DNA of 26,123 nt from JADFOB01 sp964651325 (lineage in GTDB: Bacteria; Planctomycetota; Phycisphaerae; UBA1845): positions 1 to 26,123 of the forward strand of contig CAZYXP010000030.1 in assembly GCA_964651325.1 (NCBI GenBank), written 5' to 3'. The notes beneath the pieces are model-generated. The model saw only the letters and a program-made list of their open reading frames with translations, had not been told where the DNA came from and did no database searches. This document shows positions 14,468-22,477 of the stretch, piece after piece. A program made the translations under genes and the position numbers. Positions within the stretch are counted from its first letter, which is position 1. Every line of letters begins with the position of its first letter.

Positions 14468-15340
14468 ATGATTCAATCTGTTGACGGCAATCAAATCATT
14501 GCAGCGTTTCTCGGGAACGGGCGCGTGCGCGGGCTCGGTGGCGGGTCAAACGCGGTTGATCCTTACGCCCAGATCGGTTCTCAAGAGGGAGAACATGGGC
14601 AGGGTCCGCAATCGGCGGCTACGTATGCACAGCCCGTGGATACTGTCGAATTTGGACGTGGCGCTTCCGAGGCGGGCAGCGGAAAAGGTCCTGACGCGGG
14701 TGCCACTTCGTCTACCGGCAAGGAGCTTTCAAAGGAGGAAGAGGCTCAGGTTCGCGAGTTGAAGAAGCGCGACGTCGAGGTCCGCCGCCATGAGCAAGCC
14801 CACAAGGCCGCCGCCGGTTCGGCGGCCAGCGGAGGGCCGACGTTTGAGTATGAAACCGGGCCGGACGGGAATCGGTATGCCGTCGGCGGGGAAGTCCAGA
14901 TAGACACGTCGGAAGCCTCCGGCGGTCCGCAAGCCACCATCGACAAGATGCAGCAGGTCCGTCGGGCGGCGCTGGCGCCGGGGAATCCCTCGGCCCAGGA
15001 TAGGGCCGTCGCCGCGCAGGCGCAGGCGGCCGAGCAGAAGGCCCGCGCAGAGCTTCGAGAAGAGCGTGGTGAGTCGGTCTCGGGTGGCGCTGAATCCGAA
15101 TCGGAGCCCGGTGAGGCGACCCCATCGGTCGTCGCCCAGTCGGGCATACCGGGCGGCGAACCTCCGCAAGCCTCGGGTGGCCTGTTCGCAACCTCTTCGG
15201 CATCCCGCTCGAGCGGGCTCGGGGCGGTCGAGCATCCCGGTTTCTCTGCAGGCGAGGCGCCAGAGTTCGCGTTAGCCTCCGCATTGGGATCGAATCACCA
15301 TCGATCTGAGGTGGGTTCGCTCCTCGATCTGGTCGCTTGA
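14468..15340 (+). CDS. SprA-related putative zinc metalloprotease (CJM1_0395 type)
   Basis: The 290-residue protein matches the SprA-related family (PF12118). The core at about residues 90-200 reads L-K-K-R-D-V-E-V-R-R-HEQAH, followed by GGPTFEYETGPDGNRYAVGG and EVQIDTS, then a helical QDRAVAAQAQAAEQKARAEL region. The zinc-binding H-E-x-x-H is at residues 108-112. No other ligand is obvious, and peptidase activity in this family is a prediction. There is no signal peptide. The first 80 residues and the last 90 are low-complexity (Gly, Ser, Ala, Glu), so only the middle third is the conserved domain. The start ATG at 14468 lacks a clear ribosome binding site, and no better start was found before the conserved core. 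It stands alone between a palindrome-rich spacer and a 345-base spacer. Confidence 0.82.
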   Translation: MIQSVDGNQIIAAFLGNGRVRGLGGGSNAVDPYAQIGSQEGEHGQGPQSAATYAQPVDTVEFGRGASEAGSGKGPDAGATSSTGKELSKEEEAQVRELKKRDVEVRRHEQAHKAAAGSAASGGPTFEYETGPDGNRYAVGGEVQIDTSEASGGPQATIDKMQQVRRAALAPGNPSAQDRAVAAQAQAAEQKARAELREERGESVSGGAESESEPGEATPSVVAQSGIPGGEPPQASGGLFATSSASRSSGLGAVEHPGFSAGEAPEFALASALGSNHHRSEVGSLLDLVA

Positions 15341-15685
15341 GACCCTGCGGGACAGCCGTCAGGTTTCAGCTCTCAGCCGTCAGCCATTGACCATCACCGC
15401 CCGACAAGACCGTTTCCCATGGGCCATTCGGAAATCGGTCGGGATGCGCGCCAAACGCAGGCGCGGATCCTGGCGCGCGTGGCCGTGTGAACTGAAACCC
15501 CGAGGCTCGGTAAGACGCCCAGCCACCCCCATTTCCGATTTGTCTAATTCCATCCGAAATCATTGACCGGGCACTTGGCGTAGGCATATTCTTTCCCGGA
15601 TTGGCGTCGTACTTGGGAGGAGCGCATCACCAAGATGTGGGCACCGCCCCTAGGGTCGAGCAACATATAGATGGAGGAAATCACG
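15341..15685. other. Intergenic spacer before the lipoprotein gene, no gene seen
   Basis: The decamer CAGCCGTCAG occurs twice 21 bases apart (15353-15362 and 15374-15383), in a stretch that looks like a decayed tandem repeat. No reading frame here has a convincing start. The last part carries the strong ribosome binding site (GGAGG) of the next gene, eight bases before ATG 15686. No riboswitch-like structure is recognised. Confidence 0.4.
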
Positions 15686-18292
15686 ATGAAGTGTTTCTTG
15701 GCGTTGGTTGTTCTTGTTTCGTTGCTCAGTGGCTGTGATTCGAATGTGGTTCCGGATGGCACTGGTGCCATGCCGCAACTCAAGGCGTTTGAATCCGATC
15801 AGGAACTACGCGACTACATCTCCGATCAGATCGGCTCGAGGGGCGTTGAGGGGGTGGTCATGCCCGTGATGGATCGTGGGGGCGACGGCGACTTCGCCTT
15901 CTCAGATGACGAGGCTACCGCCGGGATTGCAGTGGACCAGGCTATTGGGGCTCCTGTTCCCGTGCTGCCTGGCGCGGGGGTCGTAGGCGGATCGAGCAGT
16001 TCGTTGAGCGCGGACGGCGCAGGGTTGGAGGCCCCTCCAGTCCCGGAAGGTGGCCCCGGATTTTCCCAAACCACGACGCAGGAACTCGGCGTGGACGAGG
16101 CCGACGTGGTCAAGACAGACGGAACGTACTTGTACATTGTCAGCCACGGAATGCTGAGGATCGTGCGAGCCGATTCGCTGGATCAGCTTGGATTGATCTC
16201 ACAGGTCGAGGTGCCCGGTCGGACGCGTGAGCTTTACTTGGCCGGTGACCGCGCGGTCGTGCTTACCGAAATGCACGGAGGCTTCTTCCTTCCGTTCATT
16301 GAAGTGGATCGTCCGATGGTTTTATTCGAAGGCGACGCGGTGAGCATTGATCTTGGCGGGCCAAGTGAGGAGGAGGACTCCGACGTGACCGACGCCGAAA
16401 TCGGCGTTGGGGACGTCGCCGTTGATGTGGCGCCCGTGCCGTTGGGTTTTGACGGTTTCGCCGGTCATTACGAGCGGCCGTGGATTCAGGCAACCATTGT
16501 CGATATTTCCGACGTGGCGGCGCCAGAGATCGTTTCGACCACGCGATTTGATGGGTCTATGTCGTCCAGCCGTATGATTGACGGCGAGTTGCATTTGGTC
16601 CTAGCCAGCCGCCGGCACGAGTTCACGGAGTTGATGCCCGCAATGGGGATGTCTGTGGGGCGGTTGGCCGGTGGTGAGGTTTCCGGCGATGACGTAGCGC
16701 AATTGCTGCCGTCGTTTACGCAGGTCGATGCGCAGGGTCGGGAGACATCGGGGCCGCTTCTTACGTGGGAAGAGCTCTATCGCCCCGAGGCGCCGGATGG
16801 GTTTGGCGTGGTGTCGATCGTGAGCATGAAAGCGGCTGCGCCGGCGGAGTTTAAGGCCGTCGGCGTGGTGGCCGAGCCGGGTTTGATCTACTCGTCGCCC
16901 GAGGCGCTGTATCTGACCAACACGGAATACGATTTTTCCGGCGACGCGCGCGAAACCACCGAAATATTCAAGTTCGCTTATACGCCCGACGGGCCGGTTC
17001 CGGTCGCGGCGGGCGTCGTTGTGGGGCGCGTGCTCAACCAATACTCCATGAGCGAGCACAACGGCTACCTGCGTATGGCGACGACCGTCGGTAGGCGATT
17101 TGGACGATTCGGGCAGACGAACGTTTCCTCGAACAATGTCTTCGTCCTCGATCAAGTGGGCGCGGCCATGCGATTGGCGGGCAGCATTGAGAACATCGCC
17201 CCGAACGAGACCATCCAATCCGCCCGTTTTGTAGGGGATCGAGGGTTTCTGGTTACCTTTGAGCAAATCGATCCGTTGTTTACGTTGGATCTTTCCGATC
17301 CGACGGCGCCGGTCGTGGTGGGCGAGCTGAAGGTGCCGGGCTTTTCCACGTTTCTCGTGCCGATGGATGAGAATCACTTGCTCGCCGTCGGCGAATACAT
17401 CCCCGATGACGGGTTTTTCTTCGCCCGGGGTGTTCAACTCTCGATCTTCGACATCACCGATTTTGCGAACCCGGTGCTGAAGCACTTGGAAGTCATTGGC
17501 GGCGAATCCGGCGCTTACTCGGAAGCCCTGCACAATCCGAAGGCGTTTACTTACTTTGCCGAACAGGGGCTTGTGGCCCTGCCGGTTTCGATTCACGAGC
17601 GCCGATTCTTCGGGCCGGGGTTCATCGAGGAACCGTTTGATCTTGATTTTGAAGACGCCGCGGACTTAGGCGGGCAAACGGACGCGGGCGATTCGGGCGA
17701 CTCAAGCGGCGCCCCCGTTACTGACGCCATCGTAGCGCGACCGCTGGATGACGTCGTGATCCCGGACTTTATTGCTCCCCAAGGCTTTGACGGCCTGCTT
17801 GTCTACAGCGTTTCGGCGGAAGCCGGGTTCGAAGAGCTTGGCCGCATGAGCATGCGGTTTCAGGAGGGCGACCGGTATTTCTTCCCATCCTTTACACGCG
17901 GCATATTCCTAGACGACCTCGTGCTCGGCGTAACAGACAATGCCGTGCGTGCGGCTTCGATCGATGCCATTGTTCCCACGCAAACGCAACTGATCCTCGG
18001 CGACCCGAGCCTAACCTTCTTAGACGAGGGCGGCCTTGCCAGGCCCCCGGTTCGCGATCCTGCGGGCGAGGGGCAGGAGCCGGCGGACGGCTCAGGCGTC
18101 GATTTGGGTGAACCAAGCCAAACGGGCTTGGTCGGCGATGGACGCGCCGGCGATGCCGCCGATTCCAGCAACGACCCCGGCGAAGGGGCCGGCACGGACG
18201 CCGACGGAGGTGGTGAGCCGGCCACCGGAACCGATTTTGCGTCGGGCGGGGCTACGCGAAATGGCGCCGGGCAAGACGCTATTGCTCCGTGA
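15686..18292 (+). CDS. Beta-propeller domain lipoprotein (PF09826-like)
   Basis: The start is ATG 15686 (868 residues), because GGAGG lies eight bases upstream and the protein then opens as a lipoprotein: Lys2, a hydrophobic core, and the lipobox LLSGC with Cys17. An in-frame ATG 15 bases earlier overlaps the ribosome binding site. A Gly/Ala/Pro-rich linker runs to about residue 125. Then TTQELGVDEADVVKTDG begins the conserved block of the secreted beta-propeller family (PF09826), with blades marked by repeats such as YLYIVSHGMLRIV, VSTTRFDGSMSSSRMIDG, and LSDPTAPVVVGELKVPGFSTF. About 70 C-terminal residues are low-complexity Gly, Asp and Ala. The protein should sit in the outer membrane or cell envelope facing outward or into the periplasm. 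The family is thought to have protein- or ligand-binding roles, and no enzyme motif is visible. A terminator-like hairpin follows. Confidence 0.85.
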   Translation: MKCFLALVVLVSLLSGCDSNVVPDGTGAMPQLKAFESDQELRDYISDQIGSRGVEGVVMPVMDRGGDGDFAFSDDEATAGIAVDQAIGAPVPVLPGAGVVGGSSSSLSADGAGLEAPPVPEGGPGFSQTTTQELGVDEADVVKTDGTYLYIVSHGMLRIVRADSLDQLGLISQVEVPGRTRELYLAGDRAVVLTEMHGGFFLPFIEVDRPMVLFEGDAVSIDLGGPSEEEDSDVTDAEIGVGDVAVDVAPVPLGFDGFAGHYERPWIQATIVDISDVAAPEIVSTTRFDGSMSSSRMIDGELHLVLASRRHEFTELMPAMGMSVGRLAGGEVSGDDVAQLLPSFTQVDAQGRETSGPLLTWEELYRPEAPDGFGVVSIVSMKAAAPAEFKAVGVVAEPGLIYSSPEALYLTNTEYDFSGDARETTEIFKFAYTPDGPVPVAAGVVVGRVLNQYSMSEHNGYLRMATTVGRRFGRFGQTNVSSNNVFVLDQVGAAMRLAGSIENIAPNETIQSARFVGDRGFLVTFEQIDPLFTLDLSDPTAPVVVGELKVPGFSTFLVPMDENHLLAVGEYIPDDGFFFARGVQLSIFDITDFANPVLKHLEVIGGESGAYSEALHNPKAFTYFAEQGLVALPVSIHERRFFGPGFIEEPFDLDFEDAADLGGQTDAGDSGDSSGAPVTDAIVARPLDDVVIPDFIAPQGFDGLLVYSVSAEAGFEELGRMSMRFQEGDRYFFPSFTRGIFLDDLVLGVTDNAVRAASIDAIVPTQTQLILGDPSLTFLDEGGLARPPVRDPAGEGQEPADGSGVDLGEPSQTGLVGDGRAGDAADSSNDPGEGAGTDADGGGEPATGTDFASGGATRNGAGQDAIAP

Positions 18293-18338
18293 TTCCTGTA
18301 TGGCCGGGGCGGCGAGGTGGTATGTTCTAGACCGACGC

Positions 18339-18361
18339 TTAGCCTAGCGCGCGCTAATTTT
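18339..18361 (+). terminator. Terminator-like hairpin after the lipoprotein gene
   Basis: TTAGC (18339-18343) pairs with GCTAA (18353-18357) and TTTT follows (18358-18361). An overlapping perfect 12-base palindrome, TAGCGCGCGCTA (18345-18356), offers a competing structure. It lies 47 bases after the stop codon. Confidence 0.38.
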
Positions 18362-18414
18362 CAATTCAAATGAGGTGACGCGCAAGCGGTCGCGTGGTCG
18401 CCGCATGATAGAAT

Positions 18415-18442
18415 TTGGTATCATTGGAAGGCTGGATACAAT
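18415..18442 (+). promoter_or_regulatory. Candidate sigma70-type promoter for the TIM-barrel-like gene
   Basis: TTGGTA (18415-18420) and TACAAT (18437-18442) are separated by 16 bases. The -10 box matches five of six consensus positions. A transcript starting near 18449 would give a leader of about 70 bases before ATG 18522. No experimental or comparative support is available. Confidence 0.35.
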
Positions 18443-18521
18443 GCGCCGTGGCGTGAAGCGTCTCGCGCGATTGCGAGAGCGGCATGCGCAACGGTGATGG
18501 ACAGGCTAAAGGAGTGGCGAC

Positions 18522-19667
18522 ATGTTGCAGGCATTGATCGAGCTATATCCGTGGGATCTTTGTGACGAAGGCGTCGATGTGGTCTTGGACCACCTGCAAG
18601 GCGAGGTCGGCCTGACTGGAATCGCGCTCTGGGCGGCGACGGGGCCGGTGTTGCAGATGCGACGGAGGCCGGTTGACCCTCGCGTGTTCCGCACGCGAGG
18701 CGGGGTGGGCTATCACGCGGACGAGTCCCGCTACACGGCCACGCGGATTGCGCCCCCAACGGCCGATTGGGTGGGCGGGGAAAACATGCTTTCTCAGGCG
18801 TGCGAGGCGTGCGCGCAGCGCGGACTCGACATTCGAGCCGTGGTTTCCAGCGGCATGGTAGAAGGCGACCGCTGTATTCAACCGGGCTTGGCCACCAGGA
18901 ATGCCTTCGGGGCTGAATCGCAATCTCACCTTTGCCTGTTGAATCCGGAGGTTCAGGGCTACGTGCAGGCGTTGCTTGAAGAGATGCGGGATCGATTCGG
19001 TTTTTCCTGCTTCGAGTTGGCCGATTTCGGCGCGACGTGGGGTGAGGCCGGAGCGCTGCAGATATCCGGTGGTGCCCGGTATTCGCCGATGGTGCGGTTC
19101 CTGCTGGATTCGTGTTGGTGTGATTCGTGCGTGGCGCAAGCCGGCGGCAACGGTGTGGATGCGGAATCGGCCAGGGGGGCGATGGTGCATGGGTTGGATC
19201 GGTACTTCGGCCGGCTTAGCTCCGACGACGCGGCGCTTCGTCCGTTGCTCAGCGACGACGGCCCCGTGGGGAAGTATCTGAAATGGCAGTCGTGCCGGTT
19301 TCAGGCGTGGTTTGAGCGGCTCAAGAGCGATGTTTCCCGGCGGATTCTGGTGCGGCAAGCGGCAAGCGAAGGGGTTGGCGACGAGTTCGCGGCGTCCTCA
19401 CGAATAGCCGATTCCGACAAAGTGGAGGTTCTGAGTTCCATATCGGGCGCGGATGCGTCGAACGATGTGATCGGCGGTGCGTCCGAAGTCCATATTCTCG
19501 CATCCGTCATGGAACGCTGGGATGCCCATGAAGTCGTGTCGCGTTTTTCCGGATTGGCCCAAGCCGGGGCGACGTGCATCACCGCAGGCAACTATGGGCT
19601 CATGGCGCCGGAAACGCTCGTTGGCGTTCGGCAGGCGGTACGCTTCGCGAGGCGGCTTGCGTCGTGA
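18522..19667 (+). CDS. Putative TIM-barrel, glycoside-hydrolase-like protein of unknown function
   Basis: The 381-residue protein has no signal peptide and starts at an ATG with AAGGAG seven bases upstream. The N-terminus (ELYPWDLCDEGVDVVLDHL) and the pattern GVGYHADESRYTATRIAPP resemble cytoplasmic or secreted (beta/alpha)8 proteins annotated as GH10-like or hypothetical in planctomycetes. The stretch NPEVQGYVQALLEEMRDRFG followed by CFELADFGATWG looks like the strand-helix unit of a TIM barrel before the catalytic acid. A C-W-C-D-S-C motif at residues 198-203 is typical of 'CFCxxC' loops in some GH42-like or alpha-amylase-like families. I cannot name catalytic residues with confidence. It converges on the 711-residue gene across the assembly gap. 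Substrate and activity are unknown; the glycoside-hydrolase relationship is a pattern-based inference. Confidence 0.65.
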   Translation: MLQALIELYPWDLCDEGVDVVLDHLQGEVGLTGIALWAATGPVLQMRRRPVDPRVFRTRGGVGYHADESRYTATRIAPPTADWVGGENMLSQACEACAQRGLDIRAVVSSGMVEGDRCIQPGLATRNAFGAESQSHLCLLNPEVQGYVQALLEEMRDRFGFSCFELADFGATWGEAGALQISGGARYSPMVRFLLDSCWCDSCVAQAGGNGVDAESARGAMVHGLDRYFGRLSSDDAALRPLLSDDGPVGKYLKWQSCRFQAWFERLKSDVSRRILVRQAASEGVGDEFAASSRIADSDKVEVLSSISGADASNDVIGGASEVHILASVMERWDAHEVVSRFSGLAQAGATCITAGNYGLMAPETLVGVRQAVRFARRLAS

Positions 19668-19738
19668 GGTTGTCAGCAGACAGATAGATGGTGCGTCCGG
19701 GACGAACGGTATGCGGTTTGTCGGTGCGATGCCGCCGT

Positions 19739-19910
19739 ATCCCCCACGTCCAGCCGGACATGGGGCACACAGCACGGGCAAGCNNNNNNNNNNNNNNNNN
19801 NNNNNNNNNNNNNNNNNNNNNNNNNNNNNNNNNNNNNNNNNNNNNNNNNNNNNNNNNNNNNNNNNNNNNNNNNNNNNNNNNNNGCACGGGCAAGCTGGTA
19901 CATGCCCATG
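19739..19910. repeat. Palindromic repeat block flanking the assembly gap (family C, copy 2, plus hairpin arms)
   Basis: The left part holds ATCCCCCACGTCCA (19739-19752) and the small hairpin GTCC-AGCC-GGAC (19748-19759). CATGGGGCA (19759-19767) and CAGC (19770-19773) then face GCTG (19894-19897) and TGCCCATG (19903-19910) on the other side of the gap. The 12 bases GCACGGGCAAGC end the left contig (19772-19783) and begin the right one (19884-19895). Merging that overlap gives one stem-loop with loop ACGGGCAA. Confidence 0.6.
19784..19883. other. Assembly gap, exactly 100 N
   Basis: A run of exactly 100 N is the usual placeholder for a scaffold gap of unknown size. Any reading frame spanning it is meaningless. 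The gap lies between the stop of the plus-strand gene (19667) and the stop of the minus-strand gene (19939), so no known gene is broken by it. Confidence 0.97.
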
Positions 19911-19938
19911 CCACCCGCAGATCAACCGAAGCGATGTA

Positions 19939-22074
19939 CTAGCTGGCCTTGGCCTTGCGGAGTTTTTTGGGGTCATCGACGACGATGGCCTCGCCTGGGG
20001 CGAGCGGGGCGAAGCCGTCGAATCGGACGTTCTTGGAACGTCGGTTGACCGCGATGAGTCCGTATTCCAATCCGATGACCAGTTCGACCATGGTGGCCGC
20101 GAGGTGGGTACGGTGGATCGAGCGGGCGACGAAGTCGGCGCTGCTTCCGGGGATCTCGATCCGAACGGCTCGGCCACCGCCGGCCAGCACGTCTGCGTGA
20201 GCCTCCGAATCGAACGCGGCGGGATCGGTTTCAACCGTGACGCTCGGGGCGTCCTTGCTCCAGGCCATGTTGGTCAGGTTGCCGTAGCGCTGCCCCGGTT
20301 TGGGCTGATGGATCAGGCCGAAGCCCGCGAGGAAGGTTTCCGCCAGTCGGGGCAGCCAATGGGTGTGGCGGGCGTAGGCTTCGCCGGACTCGGGAACCAC
20401 GACGCGAATACCATTCGTCGCACGGGATACGACGTCGATGACCGTGGCCGTGCAATCCGGATCGAGGTCTACTTGGGTCTCGCAATCCGGCCGTTGGTGC
20501 GAGGCCTCGAATCCGGCGCCGGGTTCCCATGGCGCGGCACACGGAATCCAGGCCACTCTGAATCTAGATGCCAACTCTTCAACATAGGGACATTGATAGG
20601 GGGCCATCCGCACGAGTTGTTTGAGCCAGAGCAGGCAGCCGTACACAGATTCCATATCTCCGGCTGTTAGTCCGCTGCGTAGGATGAGCGTCGGCTTGGG
20701 CATGAGGGGCAGCCCGAAGGATTGGTCTTCGCGGCCCAACGTGATGATCTGCTGATCGACTTCCTCGTCGGGGACGTCCGCATCGTGTACGGCCGTACCC
20801 AGGAAACGGACCTCCATTTCACGCAAGGCCCCGCGGAACAGCCCATTTCGTTCGAAGGGGACGGAATACTGGCCCAGGCCGGTTACGTGTTGCCCTAGCG
20901 CCGACAGGAGCAGATGCACCGCGAGTTGGGGCTCACCGAAGGTGGAAGCCGGCGCTTCGGCCGGATCGGTGTCGAGCACGATCAGGGCGCCGCCATCGTA
21001 GGTGCTGATCAGGCTGATCGGTCGATCGGAGGTTTTGTCTTGATCGCACATGGAGCGGAGGAGGATTTCGAAATCGTGTTTCTTGCAAAAGGCCTTCAGC
21101 GCGCTGGTGGGCTTGAACTGCCGCTGTGCGAAGCTGTCTGGCGCCTCGCCCTGCCATGCGTATGGAAAGATGTCATCGAGGGCGAATCCCGACGTGGCGA
21201 AGTTGGCAAAGGCCACCTTGGCGTGAATCGGATCGTCGTCCTGGTCGATCGTGCGCCATTTCAGGTCCACCGGTGAGACTGTCGCGAACGCGGGCATGGA
21301 TACGATGACGATCCGATCTCTTGCGAGCAAGCGGAGTGCCCCGAGCGAGCGAATGCGGCGCGGTAGTGTGTCATCGGGGAAGATGATGGCGTCGGTGGTG
21401 ACCGATTCGCGGGTGATTTCGTCGGGCGAAGCGATTTCAACCTTGGTCTTGCCGAAGTATCGCTGCAACAGGTTCGTCAGGGGGCGCGACGCCGCACTGG
21501 TCGAGCACACGCAAACGGATTTCACCGGCCTGGGGGGCGCGACGGCAAACCCCGGGGGGGGGACCGCGAGCGCGTGGCCGTCTAGGTCCAGCTCGATGAT
21601 GCGAATAAGCCTCACCTCGTACACGCGGGCTTCGCCTTGTGCGTTTAGGATTCCCACGGCAATGTTTACGCGATGCACGCCCTTGGGGGCCATGTAGTAG
21701 GTCCGAATGGTCGAGGGCTGATCCGCGCCGTGGATGGGTGGTGTTGAGTGTGCTTCGATCGGTCCGTCGGCATCATCGGTGGCGACGGAGAGCACGACGC
21801 CGCCGGGTAGCTCGGTGGCGCTGAATTCGCAAGATACCGTGGCCTCGACTCGATAGTGTTCCAGCGGTTTTACGGTCGCGACTTGCGAAAGCGTGGCCGT
21901 GCCGCCTGCGTTTGAAACGGTGATCGCGACGCCGCCGGCGGGGCCGGATTCCGGCGCGGTCGGCAGGCGCTCGAACCGTCCCTTGGTGCTCTCGCATGAC
22001 CACGACCAGTGTCTTGGTTCGGATTTCCCCAATGAAAACTTGGGGTTTTTGATCTTGTTTATGCTGGTCGCCAC
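19939..22074 (-). CDS. Jelly-roll plus alpha/beta-domain protein of unknown function
   Basis: The chosen start is GTG at 22074 (711 residues), because AAGGA lies about nine bases upstream and the frame above it reads as non-protein-like sequence; an ATG at 22233 would lie upstream of the likely promoter. There is no signal peptide. Residues of about 8-160 form a beta-rich unit with NPKFSLG, 'GHYRVEATVSCEF'-like and VNIAVGILNAQGEARVYEVRL patterns, as in carbohydrate-binding CBM4/9-type jelly rolls. From about 183 a Rossmann-like alpha/beta domain follows (KSVCVCSTSAASRPL...IIFPDD...VIVSMPAF), resembling the class I amidotransferase-like domain of glycoside hydrolases. STYDGGALIVLDTDPAEA and GEPQLAVHLLLSALGQ follow. 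The last 300 residues are unassigned. I do not recognise the whole architecture. It is convergent with the TIM-barrel-like gene, and the pair may act on the same glycan, which is inference. Confidence 0.65.
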   Translation of the reverse strand: MATSINKIKNPKFSLGKSEPRHWSWSCESTKGRFERLPTAPESGPAGGVAITVSNAGGTATLSQVATVKPLEHYRVEATVSCEFSATELPGGVVLSVATDDADGPIEAHSTPPIHGADQPSTIRTYYMAPKGVHRVNIAVGILNAQGEARVYEVRLIRIIELDLDGHALAVPPPGFAVAPPRPVKSVCVCSTSAASRPLTNLLQRYFGKTKVEIASPDEITRESVTTDAIIFPDDTLPRRIRSLGALRLLARDRIVIVSMPAFATVSPVDLKWRTIDQDDDPIHAKVAFANFATSGFALDDIFPYAWQGEAPDSFAQRQFKPTSALKAFCKKHDFEILLRSMCDQDKTSDRPISLISTYDGGALIVLDTDPAEAPASTFGEPQLAVHLLLSALGQHVTGLGQYSVPFERNGLFRGALREMEVRFLGTAVHDADVPDEEVDQQIITLGREDQSFGLPLMPKPTLILRSGLTAGDMESVYGCLLWLKQLVRMAPYQCPYVEELASRFRVAWIPCAAPWEPGAGFEASHQRPDCETQVDLDPDCTATVIDVVSRATNGIRVVVPESGEAYARHTHWLPRLAETFLAGFGLIHQPKPGQRYGNLTNMAWSKDAPSVTVETDPAAFDSEAHADVLAGGGRAVRIEIPGSSADFVARSIHRTHLAATMVELVIGLEYGLIAVNRRSKNVRFDGFAPLAPGEAIVVDDPKKLRKAKAS

Positions 22075-22477
22075 GTTGCGTGTCCTTTCCCTCGTTTGGC
22101 TTTTCTGCAGTACCAGGGTCACTGGAGCCACATGTCTGGGCCCGGTGCTCGCGGCCGGGATGAGCGTCGCATTGACAGCGGCGCATCTTGCCGGGTCATC
22201 GAGCAGGAACATATATCGTCTCAGAGGAAGCAATGCAACGCAGGCCCCAATATGGGGGTTTCACGGCAGCCGTGGGGTGAGTCTTCCGACGCCATCGCGC
22301 GAGAAGCCGGGTGAAATTCGCCCTACCTCCCACATGCCACAAACTCTGGCCACGATGTTCGACAATCGCGACGCGGACGGTAAGATGTGGGGCTCGCTTT
22401 TTGCGGGGGAGAAAATCCCGGACCGGTTGAGGAGAATGAAGCGTCCTCTTGCTTAAGCGCCAGGACGCGTACGATCG
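22075..22477. other. Divergent intergenic region, no gene seen
   Basis: These 403 bases separate the starts of the minus-strand jelly-roll gene and the plus-strand SNF2 gene, so they should hold both promoters. One candidate is described for the minus strand. No reading frame in it has a ribosome binding site or protein-like composition. A TTGACA at 22172-22177 has no -10 box at 16-18 bases. Confidence 0.4.
22210..22238 (-). promoter_or_regulatory. Candidate promoter for the jelly-roll protein gene
   Basis: On the minus strand TTGCAT (22238-22233) is followed after 17 bases by TATATG (22215-22210). Spacing is ideal and the -10 box matches at four of six positions. A start of transcription near 22203 would give a leader of about 130 bases before GTG 22074, which also argues against the upstream ATG at 22233. 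Confidence 0.3.

Noticed and set aside
15341..15670. Possible riboswitch before the lipoprotein gene
   Set aside because: No recognisable aptamer core; only short 4-bp stems and a decayed decamer repeat.
16601..17596. Long open frame on the minus strand (331 codons) inside the lipoprotein gene
   Set aside because: It is fully antisense to a lipoprotein gene with clear signal and domain motifs, its composition is His/Arg/Gln-rich, and it lacks a ribosome binding site. It is a GC-driven shadow frame.
19477..20670. Open frames running through the 100-N gap
   Set aside because: N bases cannot support a reading frame; the continuity is artificial.
22075..22233. Upstream ATG start (22233) for the jelly-roll protein
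   Set aside because: The GTG at 22074 has a ribosome binding site and the extra 53 residues look non-coding; a candidate promoter lies over the ATG.
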